Assembly: GCA_016271365.2 (NCBI GenBank)
Contig: CM057453.1
Coordinates: 1,077,701,001 to 1,077,765,000 of the forward strand
DNA from: Neoceratodus forsteri
Taxonomy: Eukaryota; Chordata; Ceratodontiformes; Ceratodontidae
Length of the DNA stretch: 64,000 bases
Reading direction: 5' to 3'
Shown piece by piece: positions 34,291-45,947 of the stretch (position 1 is the first letter of the stretch; every line of letters starts with the position of its first letter). The translations under genes were made by a program, and so were the position numbers. The notes beneath the pieces were generated by a model that was not told the origin of the DNA, ran no database searches, and saw only the letters and a list, made by a program, of their open reading frames with translations.

Positions 34291-34992
34291 GAACAATAGT
34301 ATGTGCCAGCACAGCCTCCTCTGGTAGTCTGTTCCAGAAGCTCACTACATAATGAGTCAAGTAGTGTCTGCATTTGTTGGGCCTTTATCGGCACCCCATG
34401 ATACTTGGAATTCTCCTTTGTTCCATCAGCCTCCTCAAAATCTTGAACACAGAAATCATGCCTCCCCTCAGTCTCCTCCTCTAATGAGTGAATATCCCCG
34501 GCTTATGAAGTCACTCCTCGCTGCTCATCCCCTCCATGCACCTGATCCTGTTTGTGGTCCCATGCTGCACCCTCTCAATGGTGGTTGCATTGCTGCCCAC
34601 CAGGATGAAGTATTCCTATCACAGTTCTGCCAGTGATGCCTAGCAGGATCCTGGAGGAGCACAGCATTTTCCAGTAGCAGTTACTCCAATCTTCCATGCT
34701 GGAATCTGTGGCATCTTTATCACAGAGTGGGTAACTGACATCTTTATTACAGAGCTCCATCTTGTTGGGTGGCACTTTTATGTCCCTTTTGTGGTGTGGT
34801 GACCTGAACTTTAGGCAGTGCTACATTACAGTTTTTTCCCTCCCACTGTTATGCTTCTTTAGTACAACCCAGTATATTATTTGCCCTGTCCTCTTCATTT
34901 TTCTTTTATTCTTTTTTTTGTTTGTTTTTGTTGACTTGGAAAGGAGGGCTAGGCAATTCTGTCTATTATCCACATTAACCCAGGGATTATAC
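34290..34992 (-). mobile_element. Old CR1-like LINE, minus strand, 3' part
   Basis: Strongly diverged. The order of phrases such as GTCTGTTCCAGAAGCTCACT and GGTGACCTGAACTTTAGGCA parallels the CR1 C-terminal region read in antisense in the younger copies. The copy seems to continue at 35694 after an insertion. Confidence 0.55.
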
Positions 34993-35110
34993 TGTTAGAA
35001 CATCAAATGCAGTTCAGCGACTGTATTACAGCGACAGCTGCACAACGACAGCAAATGCAGTGACAGGGAATTGATGTCAACAAGTGTCTTCTGTCAACAG
35101 GGAGGGTATC

Positions 35111-35252
35111 AGAGAGGTGGGCAGGATGCGCAGTGGGTGAGATTGTACAGGTGGTGGATCAGACATGGCTGTGAAATGATCAGGGAGGTGGCGGGATGTG
35201 CAGTGGTTGGGATTGTACTAGTAGTGGATTGGGCATGATTGTCGGGTGGTTG
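35111..35252 (+). repeat. Tandem duplication, unit about 70 bp
   Basis: Two successive copies share GAGGTGG, GGGATGTGCAGTG (GCAGGATGCGCAGTG in the first) and GATTGTAC followed by GTGGAT. The first starts near 35113, the second near 35183. Identity by eye is roughly 75-80 percent. Confidence 0.65.
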
Positions 35253-35596
35253 TGTGGCCAGAGGAACTGACCTTTTCTTCACTGTCTGTGCTACTTGGAG
35301 TTGGTTATCATTAGTTCGAGGGGGTATGTGTTGCACAGCTCCCTGCATTACTCAATGTCTCTTGCTGTTTGTCGGTGTGGTGGTCTGTCGCTGTGGGATG
35401 ATACCATTGTTTTGGGTGTCGCTCTGGTGTTGTCGCTGTATTGACAGTTGTTGTATTTCCCATTGCTGTGGCTTGGTGGAACCGTCCTGGGGAAAGCAGT
35501 TACAGATGGAAACCAACTTAAATGTAACCAGATTAAGCTGTTGGTGGTACTTTGAGTGAATAAGGGAAATTTGGCAATGACATCAGGAAAACACAG

Positions 35597-35667
35597 CTCC
35601 CCATAGGTGAGTTGAACCTTGTCCCCTGCGTGACAGTAGGGATACTAACCAATATACTAACGGGGAT
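35597..35667 (-). tRNA. tRNA-Asp(GTC)-like sequence, probably a pseudogene or SINE head
   Basis: The reverse complement begins CCCCGTTAGTATATTGG and contains the anticodon loop CTGTCAC (anticodon GTC), a B box degraded to GGTTCAACTC, and an acceptor 3' strand ending GGGGAG. This tracks the vertebrate tRNA-Asp(GTC) sequence along its whole length with about a dozen substitutions and one missing base. The B box is altered at conserved positions and the anticodon stem is imperfect, so a functional gene is unlikely. Confidence 0.65.
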
Positions 35668-35693
35668 TAGATCCTGTACCCCAAGACATTGTT

Positions 35694-35995
35694 CTGTTAG
35701 CTTCATATGACCATCTCTTATGACTCCCAGGCCCCTTTCCTGGTCTGCTGATGACAGCTTGCTAACATACAGATGGCAGTCCTGACACCTGTTACCCTGG
35801 CCCAAGTGCAAGACTTAGCACTTGCCTAGGTTGAATTTCTTTTGACATTTGGTGGTTCATTCCAACTGGATCTCCATGTCCCTCTGAATATTATCCTACT
35901 TATCTTCAGTGTTGACCAACTCAATGAGCTTTGTGTTATCCATATCAACAAGCATCTTGCTTTGGAATCCATCTTCTAGGACATAAATGAGGTGC
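35694..35995 (-). mobile_element. Old CR1-like LINE, minus strand, continuation
   Basis: Antisense CR1-type phrases such as GTGCAAGACTTAGCACTTG and CCTTTCCTGGTCTGCTGATG continue the copy at 34290-34992. The segment stops where a younger CR1 terminus begins at 36001. Confidence 0.5.
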
Positions 35996-36000
35996 TACAT

Positions 36001-39000
36001 AGAAACATAGAAGCATAGAATTTGATGGCAGATAAAGACTGCTTGGCCCACCTAGTCTGCCCATTTTCCGTACCTACTGTAATACCACATACCCTATTTG
36101 ATCTCCAGCTTTATCATCCCTTTCCTAACCACTAAGGTACCCTTATGCCCATCCCATGCATTCTTGAAGCCTGTTACAGTTTTTCTCCCACCACCTCTGC
36201 TGGGAGGCTGTTCCAGACATCCACCACTCTTTCTGTGAAGAAGTAGTTCCTCATGTTTCCCCTGAGTCTACCCACCTCCACCTCCATAGCATGATCCCTA
36301 TTTCTCAAGAACATTTTTTTCTGAAAGATTCTTCCCTCTTGTACCTTATTTATACCTGTGAGGTATTTCAAAGTCTCTGTCACACCCCCCCTTTCCCTCG
36401 TTCCTTTTAGGGTGTACGTATTGAGGTCCTTTAGTCTCTCCTCATAGAGCTTTGCTGCATATCCTGCACCATTTTAGTTGCCTTCATAAGGACTGCCTTT
36501 ACTCTGTCTATGTCCTTCCAGAGATGAGGTCTCCAGAAGTAGACCCAGTGTTCTCGGTGAGGTCTCACCAAAGATTTATACAGCGGAATCACCACCTCCC
36601 TCATTCTGCTGGTGATACCCCATTCCTATGTACGCTAGCATCCTGCTAGCTCTCTACACTGCCTTGTCACACCATTTGGCCACCTTTAGTTCATCGGATA
36701 TGATTACCCCCAGGTCTCTTTCCTGTTTGGTGGTCGTCAGTACCACTCCCTCCATCTGGTACTCCACCCCTGTATTTTTTTTAACCCCAAGTGCATGATT
36801 TTGCACTTCTTTGCATTAAAACTTAGTTGCCACACTCTTGACCATGCCTCAAAATTTCTTAGATCTCTGTTCATTTTTTCCATACCCCCCCCGGGAGTGT
36901 CTACCATCTGTGTCATCTGTAAAAAGGCATACCTTCCCTTCTAGCCCCTACACAATATCACTAATAAAGACATTAAAGAGGACCGGTCCCAGTGCTAATC
37001 CTTGAGGCATCCCACTGGTCACCCTCCCTTCCTCAGAATGAACTCCATTTACCACCACCCTCTATTGTCTATCCCCCAGCCAGTTTACTACATTTGGCCC
37101 CACTCCCAGGCTGTCCAGCTTGTTTACAGGTCTCATATATGGAACAGTGTCAAAGGCCTTACTGACATCTAGATAGGCCACATCCACCACTCCACCCAGA
37201 TCTAATTCCATAGTCACCCAGTCAAAGAAATCTATCAGATTTGTTTGACATGACCACCCTGCTGTGAATCCATGCTGCCTTGTATCCTGTAACCACTGGA
37301 TTCAAGATATTCCACAATTCTTCCCTTCAAGAGTGATTACATTAATTTCCCCACCACTGAAGTCAGGCAGACTGGCATGTAATTGCCAGCCTCCTCCCTG
37401 CTACTTTTGTGAAGTGGGTCTACATCTGCCCTCCTCCAGTCTTCTGAAACCACTCCCATCTCCAGTCAATGGTTTAACAGGATTGAAAGAGGTGCAGACA
37501 GAACCTGTCTGAGCTCCCTCAAAATCCTTGGATGAATCCCGTCTGGCCCCATTGCCTTGTCCACTTTCAGATTTGTGAGTTCCTTCAGGACTCTGTCATC
37601 TGTAAATGGGCTAGTGTCCACATCTCTTCCTTTGATGTTTCTGTCACTTACAGTATCTGTGGTCCCTTGCCTTCCCCTTTCTCTGTGAACACTGAACAGA
37701 AGTATTTGTTCAGGATGTCTGCTTTTATTTGGTCCTCCTCCACCCCCCCTAGCCATACAATCCTTCTCCTGGTCTTTCTCCTTTCACTTACATACCTGGA
37801 AAATGTCTTGTCCAATTTTCTTTACTGCCTGGGCGATTGTCTTTCCATTTACACCTTTGTACAGCTGACTGCTTTCTCTGCCTCCTTCTGCATCTCCTGA
37901 TACACCTCCCTATCCTCCTCCCTCTGTGTCTAATTATACCTCCAGAATGCTAACTTTTTTGCCCTTACCTTTTCAGCCACCTCTTTTGAGAGCCATAGTT
38001 GTCTCTTTTTCCTCTTGCTTTTGCTTACTTGCCTGATGAAGAGGTTTGTTGCCTTCACTATGGCACCTTTTAGTTTCACCCACTGTTCCTCCACTCTACT
38101 CCCCCCACCAGGGCATCCCTGAGGCATTCCCCGTCTTTGTAAAGTTTGCCCTCCTGAAGTCCAGGACCCTCATCTCTGTGTGGTTCAATTCTAGTATAGT
38201 ACTTATACTGAACCACACCGTACAGTGATCACTGGTCCCCATGTAGCCACCAACCGTGACGTCTGCAGCACTGACCCCACTGGTGAGTACAAGGTCCAGT
38301 ATTGCTCCCTCATGAGTGGGTTCTCTTACTAGTTGCCTGAGGAGCACCCCCTGCAGGGAGTCCAGGATGCCCCTACTCCTAGCTGAAGCTGCAGCTGGGA
38401 TGCTCCAATCTACATCAAGCAGATTGATGTCCTTCTCCAGCAGCACCTCCCCCTTATTTGCCATCTTTTGAATGACTTACACCAGAACCTTATCTATCCC
38501 CCACCCCCCATGCTAGAGGTCTGTAGATCATGCCAGTGTGAATAGATGCTCCATTCTCCTTCTCTAGGGTGACCCAAAGTAAGTAAGTAAAGTTTATTTG
38601 TTGAGCACCCCATCCCGGAGGCTGTGGGAGCTGTACAGGTAGACACAAAAACATATACATCATTAAATTAACATAAAAGACAGATAATGAAATGCAATAA
38701 TTTAAAATAAATCCAGATTTAAAGCATAAAATATTGCAGAACTTTACCAGTTTTCACTATAAACAGTCCAAGAATACTTTACTAAAAAGATGCGCCTTCA
38801 GGCCCCACTTAAAAACCTCCACTGATGGGGCCTCCCTCAATGATCTGGGTAGTGAGTTCCACAAAACCGGGCCTGCAGTACCTCTACCCATCCCTATATT
38901 CCCTGTATCTCTGTCGCTTTTATGCTGTCCTTCATGTATAGAGCTACTTCATCCCCTTTCTTACCCACCATTTCCTTCCTGAAGAGAGTATAGCCTGGTG

Positions 39001-39370
39001 TAGCTATATCCCAGTCATGATTCTGATTGCACCATGACTTGGTAATGGCAACAATGTCCAGATCAGCTTCTGCATTAATGGCTATCAGGTCAGGGATTTT
39101 ATTTCCTAGACTGTGAACATTTACACACATGGCCTTCTAAATTCTGCTACCACCCTTCTAGCCAGCTCCCTTTTTCCCATTTGCCTACTCTTCTTACCCC
39201 CTCTGCCTTCATTCCCATCCCTCTTCATTTCAGTCACATTGTTTTTCTTGCTGTTGGGTACCTTTAGGGATTTTCCTCCATTAGGGTTCTTTCTACTGAC
39301 TACTTCAGCTTGCGGGGGAGGGGTTATGATTCTCTGCTTCCGTCTGTCACCCCCACGGCTAGTTTAAATG
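36001..39370 (-). mobile_element. CR1 LINE, near full length, minus strand, interrupted by an L2 3' end
   Basis: The 3' terminus at 36001-36030 has the ATAGAAACATAGAAGCATAG form. Moving right come C-terminal sequence (36383-36174), RT (36950-37250), the pre-RT block (37756-37466, with DKAMGPDGIHPRILREL), a basic linker (38127-37930), and the endonuclease C-terminal part (38464-38096, with LLDVDWSIP and TSDHCTVWF). After a 300-bp insertion the endonuclease N-terminal part follows (39130-38894, with VHSLGNKIPDL, DIVAITKSW and DWDIATPGYTLFR). Catalytic-type Glu of the usual ITETW has become Lys in this copy. All domain blocks are present in order but in different frames. Confidence 0.83.
38578..38885 (-). 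mobile_element. L2-clade LINE 3' end, 5'-truncated, nested in CR1
   Basis: About 300 bases match the 3' end of the L2 at 17005-17380: the CCCATCCCGGAGG block near 38610, and CCTCCACTGATGGGGCCTCC plus GTGAGTTCCACAAAACCGGG near 38815-38875. CR1 endonuclease sequence is interrupted precisely here. AAGTAAGTAAGTAAAG at the left edge is the L2-side tail in antisense. Confidence 0.75.
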
Positions 39371-41259
39371 CTTGCCAATGTACCATCAAAGTAACAACAT
39401 CTGCATACACACTCCATCATTCAATTTTACCTGTTGAATATGAGACTGGGAAGGCTATTATTGTGGTTCAATGGGCAGAGCAACAACATCACTCCACCAG
39501 AAGGCCTTAAAAGGCCACTCCTCCTGGACTGTTCCAGGATTCATTTTTGTCGTTGTGGCCGGAGGCGCTGCTCCTCCTGTCACTGTTCCTTTTACCTCTA
39601 ACCATGTCATGAGGTTTACAGTGCCTCTGTCTGCCAGCTCGCTCATTACTCCTGAAGTCGCTGGCTCTGCAGCTCTCCTCTACCCACAGTCATAAGTCTC
39701 ATTTCTCTATCCTCCTGCTTCCTGGATTTTGCTCACCCCCCATCACCCTGTCTCCATATCTCTTTTCGTCTTCTGTCCTATGCTGGCAGCTCATCTCCTG
39801 CCTGCCTTCCTCTTCCACACTCATCCCTTTTCCACTAGTCCTGCAAGCCCCTGTCTCAAGACTCACTCTCATCATTCCCCTCTCTCTTCCAGGTTGGCAC
39901 ACTGTTCTGCCCCTGGCTCGCCCCATTGCTCATGTCTGCTGTTGTCTTGGAGCTCTATAACTCCCCTGGACTGCTGTGATGCTCCGCCCATTTTTGTGAG
40001 CCACTCCTGCCTTCTAAGCCCCCCTTCGGGGCTCCCTCCTGTCTCTTGCTCTGCAACTGTACCTTGCTGCCTCCTTCTGCATTCGTGCCAGCATTGCCTA
40101 TGCCTGGCTTCCACTCTACCTTCCCTGCTTCTCCTTCTCCCCTGAGCCATCTTCTTCAACACTCTCTCTCTCCATTTCTGACACAGTGCTTGTCCCAACC
40201 ACTACAGATGACACCTTGCTTCTATCCTTTGGTTCTCTACATGGCGGCTTCTTCGGCCCAGTGCTGTTCAGCTCCCCATCGATCCCTGTCAGCTGGGGAC
40301 TGCTGTTTGAACTTCATGTTCTTGACTTCTGTTCTTCCCATGGTCAGTGCTTCGGGTCCCAGCCTCTTATACCTGTTCTTGGTCTCCATTTCCAGGGCCT
40401 GTCTTGCTGTTCTTACCCTATGTTTCAGATCCTGATCTCCCATTTTGGTTCTCAGCTCACATTTAGTGGGACCGTGGCTATTTCTATGGCCTGCAGCTCC
40501 CAGTGTTAGTTCTTTGGTCTCCATATAACTACCATTTTACCTTGATTTTCTTCCTGGTACTAATTCCTCACCTGTCAGCTGTGGGTTTCACCCAGCCCTC
40601 CTGCTTTCTCTATTTCGACCCTGCCTCTGCCCCCTTGTCCATGGCATGCCAGACTTGGCCAGCTCTTGCTGTCTGTGTTTTCTTTTTGGTGGTTTCTGCC
40701 CTACCACTACTCTTTCACTATTCACCTATCAGATAAACCCCTCGTTTCATTCATTCCTGTTCTTTGGTCCTTGCCAGCCTTCATGGGTTCCTTTCATCAG
40801 CATATCTCGTATATTCCTCTCAAACCTCCGCCCATCCATTCGACTTCGCTGCTCCCATCTCACTACTCCTGGTACTCAATACCTCCCCTGTCGGCTGCAG
40901 GCTTTGCCTGGTCGTTCTTATTTTTACCCTCATGTTGTTTGATCCACTCCTAATTTGGCTTCTCGATGGAACTGGTTGGCACACACTCTCATGGTTGCTA
41001 CTGCAATCTGCCTCCTCAGGACCCTAGTCGGGGGCTCCTTCACTCAATCTGACCTATCCAGAGGTCTCCTCATTCACATCGACTATCTGAGCATACTCCT
41101 CATGGGGTCTCATGCTATCTCAACTTGACCTACACCTCACTCGGAGATGTGCCCTCCATATCCATTGTTCCATGGCTTGGGGCAAGCCCATAGCCGATGG
41201 TCTCACTCTGCACCAACAAAGTCCACATCTAGAGCATGTGAAGCTCACAGTGGGATCCT

Positions 41260-41460
41260 TATTTTTTTTTTACCTTTTTTTTTACCAGGAGAGAGCCACT
41301 AAGCTGAAAGCTTGTTTACAGCTGCAACCTGGGAGCACAAGGAAGTTAAGTGACTTGCTCAGGGTCACACAGTATGCAAGTGGGGGCTGTGGGATTCAAA
41401 CCCAGGTCTCCAGGTTTGCAGCTCAGAGCCTTAAACCACTGTGCTATACTCCCTGGCCCA
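41260..41460 (-). mobile_element. MIR-like CORE-SINE, minus strand
   Basis: Read in antisense, AAGTTAAGTGACTTGCTCAG, GGTCACACAGTATGCAAG, GGGATTCAAACCCAGGTCTC and CTTAAACCACTGTGCTAT follow the order of the MIR consensus (core, tRNA-like B box, A box). A T-run at about 41262-41284 precedes. The GGATTCAAACCC block is the B-box complement. It is probably inserted in the putative Ngaro-like element. Confidence 0.7.
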
Positions 41461-42225
41461 TAGTGAGAACGTCTTCACTCTGGGTGGATCTTCAGTCGTC
41501 CCTCATCTTGATGACTCCTCTGGATGTAGAATTTATGACTTCAAGTGGCGAGGGGTCGGACTGTCTTCATCAGGGTCCCTTTGGCTGCCAGATCAGGTCT
41601 GGAGGCACCCTCTATGCTATTCTCCATCTGACCACCTCTGGTTCACATGGTCTGTTTCGTAGGCTCATGTAGGCTGGCTGAGTGCCTCAGAGGTAATTTC
41701 TCTCTTCCATTTCTTTTGGGTGTCTAGTTGCAGAAACGTTGCTTGCAAACCCTCAACAGCATTCCTGTTAGAAGGACAGAGCGAGAGCTTTATCTAAATT
41801 GGAATCTTTTCCTCTTCCTTCAATATCAACTCTGAATTACAGTAGCTGAGCCGTCACTAACCAAAACATTCTTCAGTCTGGAGGGAAGGTGACCTAGGCC
41901 TTGGATCCCCAGAGGTTTCCTCCTCAAAGGGAATTTTCCTCTCCTCCATGTCAATGGTCATAATATTAGTTAGGGTCATTGCTTTCATAGGTTCTATAGT
42001 TAGGTTCCACAGTTAGATGGAGTTGGATAGTGGCCCCAGCTGTTCCCTCTCTCCTTAGGAAGTCTGCCCTTCTTCATTTTGTCAGATTTCCTTTCGTTCC
42101 TCATCCTCATCATATCTCGCTTTTCTCCTGTCCTTCCCATCTATGTCTGTTACATCACTTTCCAGTCTCTATATCTTCTGATTTCTTGCCTCTTTGATGC
42201 TCGACACACTTTTGGGTATTCTTTT

Positions 42226-42418
42226 TGGGCTTCTTCCTGAGCTACCTTTAACAAGGGACTCATTCCCATAGCACCTATAGGGGTGGAACCCTCCTCTAGG
42301 GTTCATCACCGTCATACCACTGTAGTGTGGTATATCCCACGGACAGAGAGGTGAACAGCCACAATGTATCTAAGTCACACAGGCATACATCATATCAAGC
42401 TGCATAAGCACATTGAAT
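42226..42418 (+). repeat. B1 direct repeat of element 1
   Basis: Pairs with 42582-42775. The block CATACATCATATCAAGCTGC and the end CACATTGAAT recur with few substitutions in the second copy. Confidence 0.8.
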
Positions 42419-42581
42419 GGAAAGGCTATGCCTGTGGTTCAATGGGTGGAGCAACAACAGAACTCCTCCATCAGACCTTAAAAGGCCACACCTTCTGGAC
42501 TGTTCCAGGACTCTTTTCTTCATTGCCCCACTAGTCTCCCCTCCTCCTCCTCCTCCTTCAGTGGCAGATCTGCCTTTTCTG

Positions 42582-42775
42582 TGGGCTTCTTCCTAAGCTA
42601 CCTTTAGCCAAGGGACTCATTCCTGTGGCACCTATAGAGGTGAAACTCTCCTCTAGGCTTCCTTGCCATCATACCCCTGTAGGGTGGTACATCCGGGGGA
42701 TAGAGAGATGAACAGCCACAATGTACCTAAGTCACACAAGCATACATCATATTAAGTTGCACAAGCACATTGAAC
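42582..42775 (+). repeat. B2 direct repeat of element 1
   Basis: Second copy of the 193-bp unit, separated from the first by the 163-bp A2 segment. It ends in CACATTGAACT. Confidence 0.8.
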
Positions 42776-42777
42776 TA

Positions 42778-43270
42778 ATGATTATATCTCTATTTACATC
42801 ACATACTTCCTACTATCATTACAATTCTTACTTGAATTCGAAGAAAAACACTATGCTACAAGATAATAGGTACACTGCTGTTACATTTATATGCAGTATA
42901 CTTTATAGTGCTTTTGTTACTGAACTCTTACCTGCGAATGAGATGTGTTTGCTTTACTAATTGATTTTCATAAGTGTTGTTAAATCCAGACAAAGCTATT
43001 ACAAGAATTGTTGCTTAAGAGTTTTGCATTGAGCTTTGCACAGCATTGTGACAGAGATGGAGATGCTTTTTAGTTAAATGGCAAAAAAGAAAATCAAGAA
43101 TGCTGTTCCCTTGCTGAGTGTGTTGCAAGTCAACACAATGTGAAGTGCCAGTGCTTTGCCAGTTTTGCAAACCAGTGTGAAAGCAACTCATTGACTTAGG
43201 AGTTTAATAATGACACTACTGTAGTCTATCTTTCTAAGTGATACTGTCGCTCAACTACTGTATTTGACAT
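42778..43270. other. Unassigned spacer between the two putative Ngaro-like elements
   Basis: AT-rich, with no recognised repeat. The 79-codon plus frame at 42721-42960 overlaps B2 and is not credible as a gene. Confidence 0.4.
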
Positions 43271-44859
43271 TTTTTGGGAGGGTTGAAGCCTGGGGTTCAA
43301 TGGCAGGGGGAATAGCTCCTCCGACATAATAGATATATCAGTTTCTCACAGCAACCCATGCTCAGTGTGTTTTGTTCAGCACCTGGGTGACTATGTTGTG
43401 TGTGGCTGTGAGCTCCCTGCTTGCCTTGCCCTTTCCTGCCTTGCCTTTTGCTTGTCTCCCCTGCTCTTTCCTGTGTCCTGTATCCTTTAACGGCAGCTGC
43501 TTCCACTGCTCCGTAGTTCATCACTTGTGCACCAACTCATCTCCATTCTGCTCTCTTCCCTTTTCCCCATTTGTTCTGTGCCTTTTCTTGGTGTTTTGTC
43601 TTGCTTAACCCCCTTCACTGCCCTTTTCCCATCCCTGCTCCTGCCTCTGCTTTGTGGTTTTGCTCCTTCATCTCTGTTTTTTTTTTTCTTTTTTGGGGGC
43701 TTTTTTTTCTTGCTCCTTTTGAAGCCACCACTCAATTCCTCTGCTAGCGCTTCTGGGTTTGCAATGCAGCCTACCTCAGCCCACTTAAAATTACAGCTGC
43801 TACATTTCACAGTTTTGACTCTTCTGCTAACCTCTTTGCACCATACAGGCTTTCAGCTAACAGCAATATGCCAAATAGCCCTTGAACATGACTGCACCGG
43901 TCTGAGACATTCGTAAGTTTGCCCAATTCTCTGTACACAGATGTTTGCTTGTAGCCACTATTAGTGCTGTATTTGTTGGTTTAAAATGGAAACAAACAGG
44001 AAAGGACATGAGCTGGATCACAAACAGCTTAGAACAAAAGGACCAGCACTCAGAGGAGACATAAGGACAACACAACAGTGTGTCTATTTTATTAATGCAG
44101 TGACCATCAGTCCGTTTTACACACCTGAGTACAAACATAGCAGCAGGTTTCCAGGATTATGAGGAATAAGAGTCAGGCAGAACTGCAGCACTTCGTTTTC
44201 ATGTTTTACAGTCATATGTAATACCCAGACATCACAACCTATTGCCTCATAAATCAGGGACAAGGATCCAGAATCCAGGACATATCTTCATACTTATTCA
44301 TATTCACTCAGAAAGCTTCAGAATCAGGGGATTAACATATGGTGCATTTTCTAAAGATGCACGGATCTGTAACTGTACATCCTGACATTACTTTGTGCTT
44401 TAATCCTTACTGTGCAGGCACAGACCTCAAACATTTTGAGGGATACAGGAACCTTTTGAAGTAAACTCAAGGATATCCTTTAACATCAGGGAAAGCGGAG
44501 AGGTCTGCTAACACCGGACACAACTTTACTCCTTATAAGCAAAACTACTAGTTTTATTTAATCTGCTTGTTTCTTCAGGGTGACCATGGATTCATGTGCA
44601 TATGTAATTATAGCACTTCCTACAGTATTTTAATTCAATTGCTATCCTGATGGCTACACTCCTGCTCATTCATAAAATATCCAAGGTTAAAGCTGAGCCC
44701 CTAAGTAAACCAATCTACATACATTTTCAATCTCCTCCTTCCAGCATTGTCCTAGAGGCAAGTATAGTATTTCATGGATTCCTATCTTGGGCTCCTGACA
44801 ATACCTTTCCTTTAGAATGCAACACTAATTACTTCATCATCAGCTCCAGCAGGTGAGGT

Positions 44860-45945
44860 GACCAGCATTTCCTGATTTGCTTATCATCCTATCTACATTA
44901 GCATCATCACTACTAGCTAGAGGAACCTGAACCAGTGTCACTATGACACCTCTGAGTTCAACATATTTTTCACTCCTCACCTACGTCTCCTCAAGGTCAT
45001 GGAAAAGAATTCTAGCCTGCATATCTCTCCCTCAATGACAATATCCAGTTGGCCCTCATTTAGGAACCAAGTTGTTAACCCTCTACTCCTAGAGTTTTAT
45101 CACATCATCGGTAGCCTGAACTGTAACCGAACATGTTCAGTAATTCTGTAGCAGTTTTCTTTTCTTTTCATAGCCCTAAAAAACAGCCCTCATGGGCACT
45201 GTCTCCCTAACTCATTCCTTTAAGAGGTCTACAAGTGTAGGTAGGCATCCTCCATCCATCAGAGATGGGAGTATCCAACTCACTTCATTTATACCATCAC
45301 AGTCTACAAGCCAAAGGGCACACAGCCTCACTGGAGCTGTTCCATCTCTGACAGTGTCCAGTTACTGGTCTTCACCTGTCTGGGGGTCATTCTCAGACAG
45401 CTGAGGTAGACACTTCCCCATGAACGTGTGAGAGAATATATGGTCCCCTATTCTTCCATGGTTCATAACATGCTCTATTTCCTCTGCCTGGGGTTCATCC
45501 CTCTGAAGTGCAATATGTAGCCACATATCGGCACTCAGGCATCTCTACTCCTACTGGTTCTTATACTTTCAACTCAAAGAAGCTTCTCAGAGGGTTTCCC
45601 GGACTTCTTCTTCCATGCACCAATCTCCAATGATGTTTCCATATCCATGCTCATTCAAGTTTCTACCACTACTCCTGGTTTTCTTCAATTCAGACATAAG
45701 CAGCCCACAAGGTCCTCCTCAGACTTCAGTTGATATGAATCAGCCTTGCAAAAACCTTTATAGCCATATTCCATCAAGTCTCTGCTACTCCTTCTGACCT
45801 ACTTCTTTGGATCAAGACAGTTCTCAGGGTTTCCATGGAAGTCTTCAGACACAACATCCTTCATACTCCATGCCTTACCAGCCATCACCATCTAGAGTTT
45901 TCTGTCTGACTCACATGCCTCAGTATCCCAATTCTATGTCCAGCA
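44860..45945 (+). pseudogene. Possible DIRS/Ngaro-type reverse transcriptase remnant
   Basis: Translating the plus strand across several frames gives hydrophobic, RT-like runs, with CLGVILRQLR followed about 4 residues later by LPHERV (about 45380-45425). This is similar to the post-catalytic LGVxLDT..G..xLP..R motif of YR-retrotransposon RTs. The catalytic YxDD block is not visible and stops are common. The call depends on the surrounding split repeats; coding similarity alone would be insufficient. Confidence 0.3.
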
Positions 45946-45947
45946 AA

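Larger units (their letters stand above)
34999..35693 (-). mobile_element. Insertion with a tRNA-Asp-like head, probably a tRNA-derived retroposon
   Basis: About 695 bp interrupts the old CR1, with CTGTTAG at both borders (34992-34998 and 35694-35700) as a possible 7-bp target duplication. The minus-strand 5' end holds a tRNA-Asp-like sequence (35597-35667). A tandem pair of roughly 70-bp units lies at about 35111-35250. The body has no coding signal. SINE identity is inference from the tRNA-like head and the flanking repeat. Confidence 0.45.
39380..42777 (+). mobile_element. Putative Ngaro/PAT-type retrotransposon 1, split direct repeats
   Basis: Terminal architecture: A1 at about 39449-39545; an internal region of about 2.6 kb; then B1 (42226-42418), A2 (42419-42581) and B2 (42582-42775). 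A1 and A2 share GTGGTTCAATGGG, GAGCAACAAC, CTTAAAAGGCCAC and CTGGACTGTTCCAGGA. B1 and B2 are about 193 and 194 bp and share GGGCTTCTTCCT, AAGGGACTCATTCC and GTGAACAGCCACAATGTA (GATGAACAGCCACAATGTAC in B2). Such split direct repeats are characteristic of Ngaro/PAT tyrosine-recombinase elements. No reverse transcriptase or recombinase motif could be read in the internal part, so the class rests on structure. Confidence 0.5.

Noticed and set aside
39729..41027. A chain of plus-strand open frames of 74-138 codons that might be a gene.
   Set aside because: The sequence is pyrimidine-rich, giving Ser/Leu/Pro-rich translations in several frames at once, and lies inside the split-repeat element. No domain was seen.
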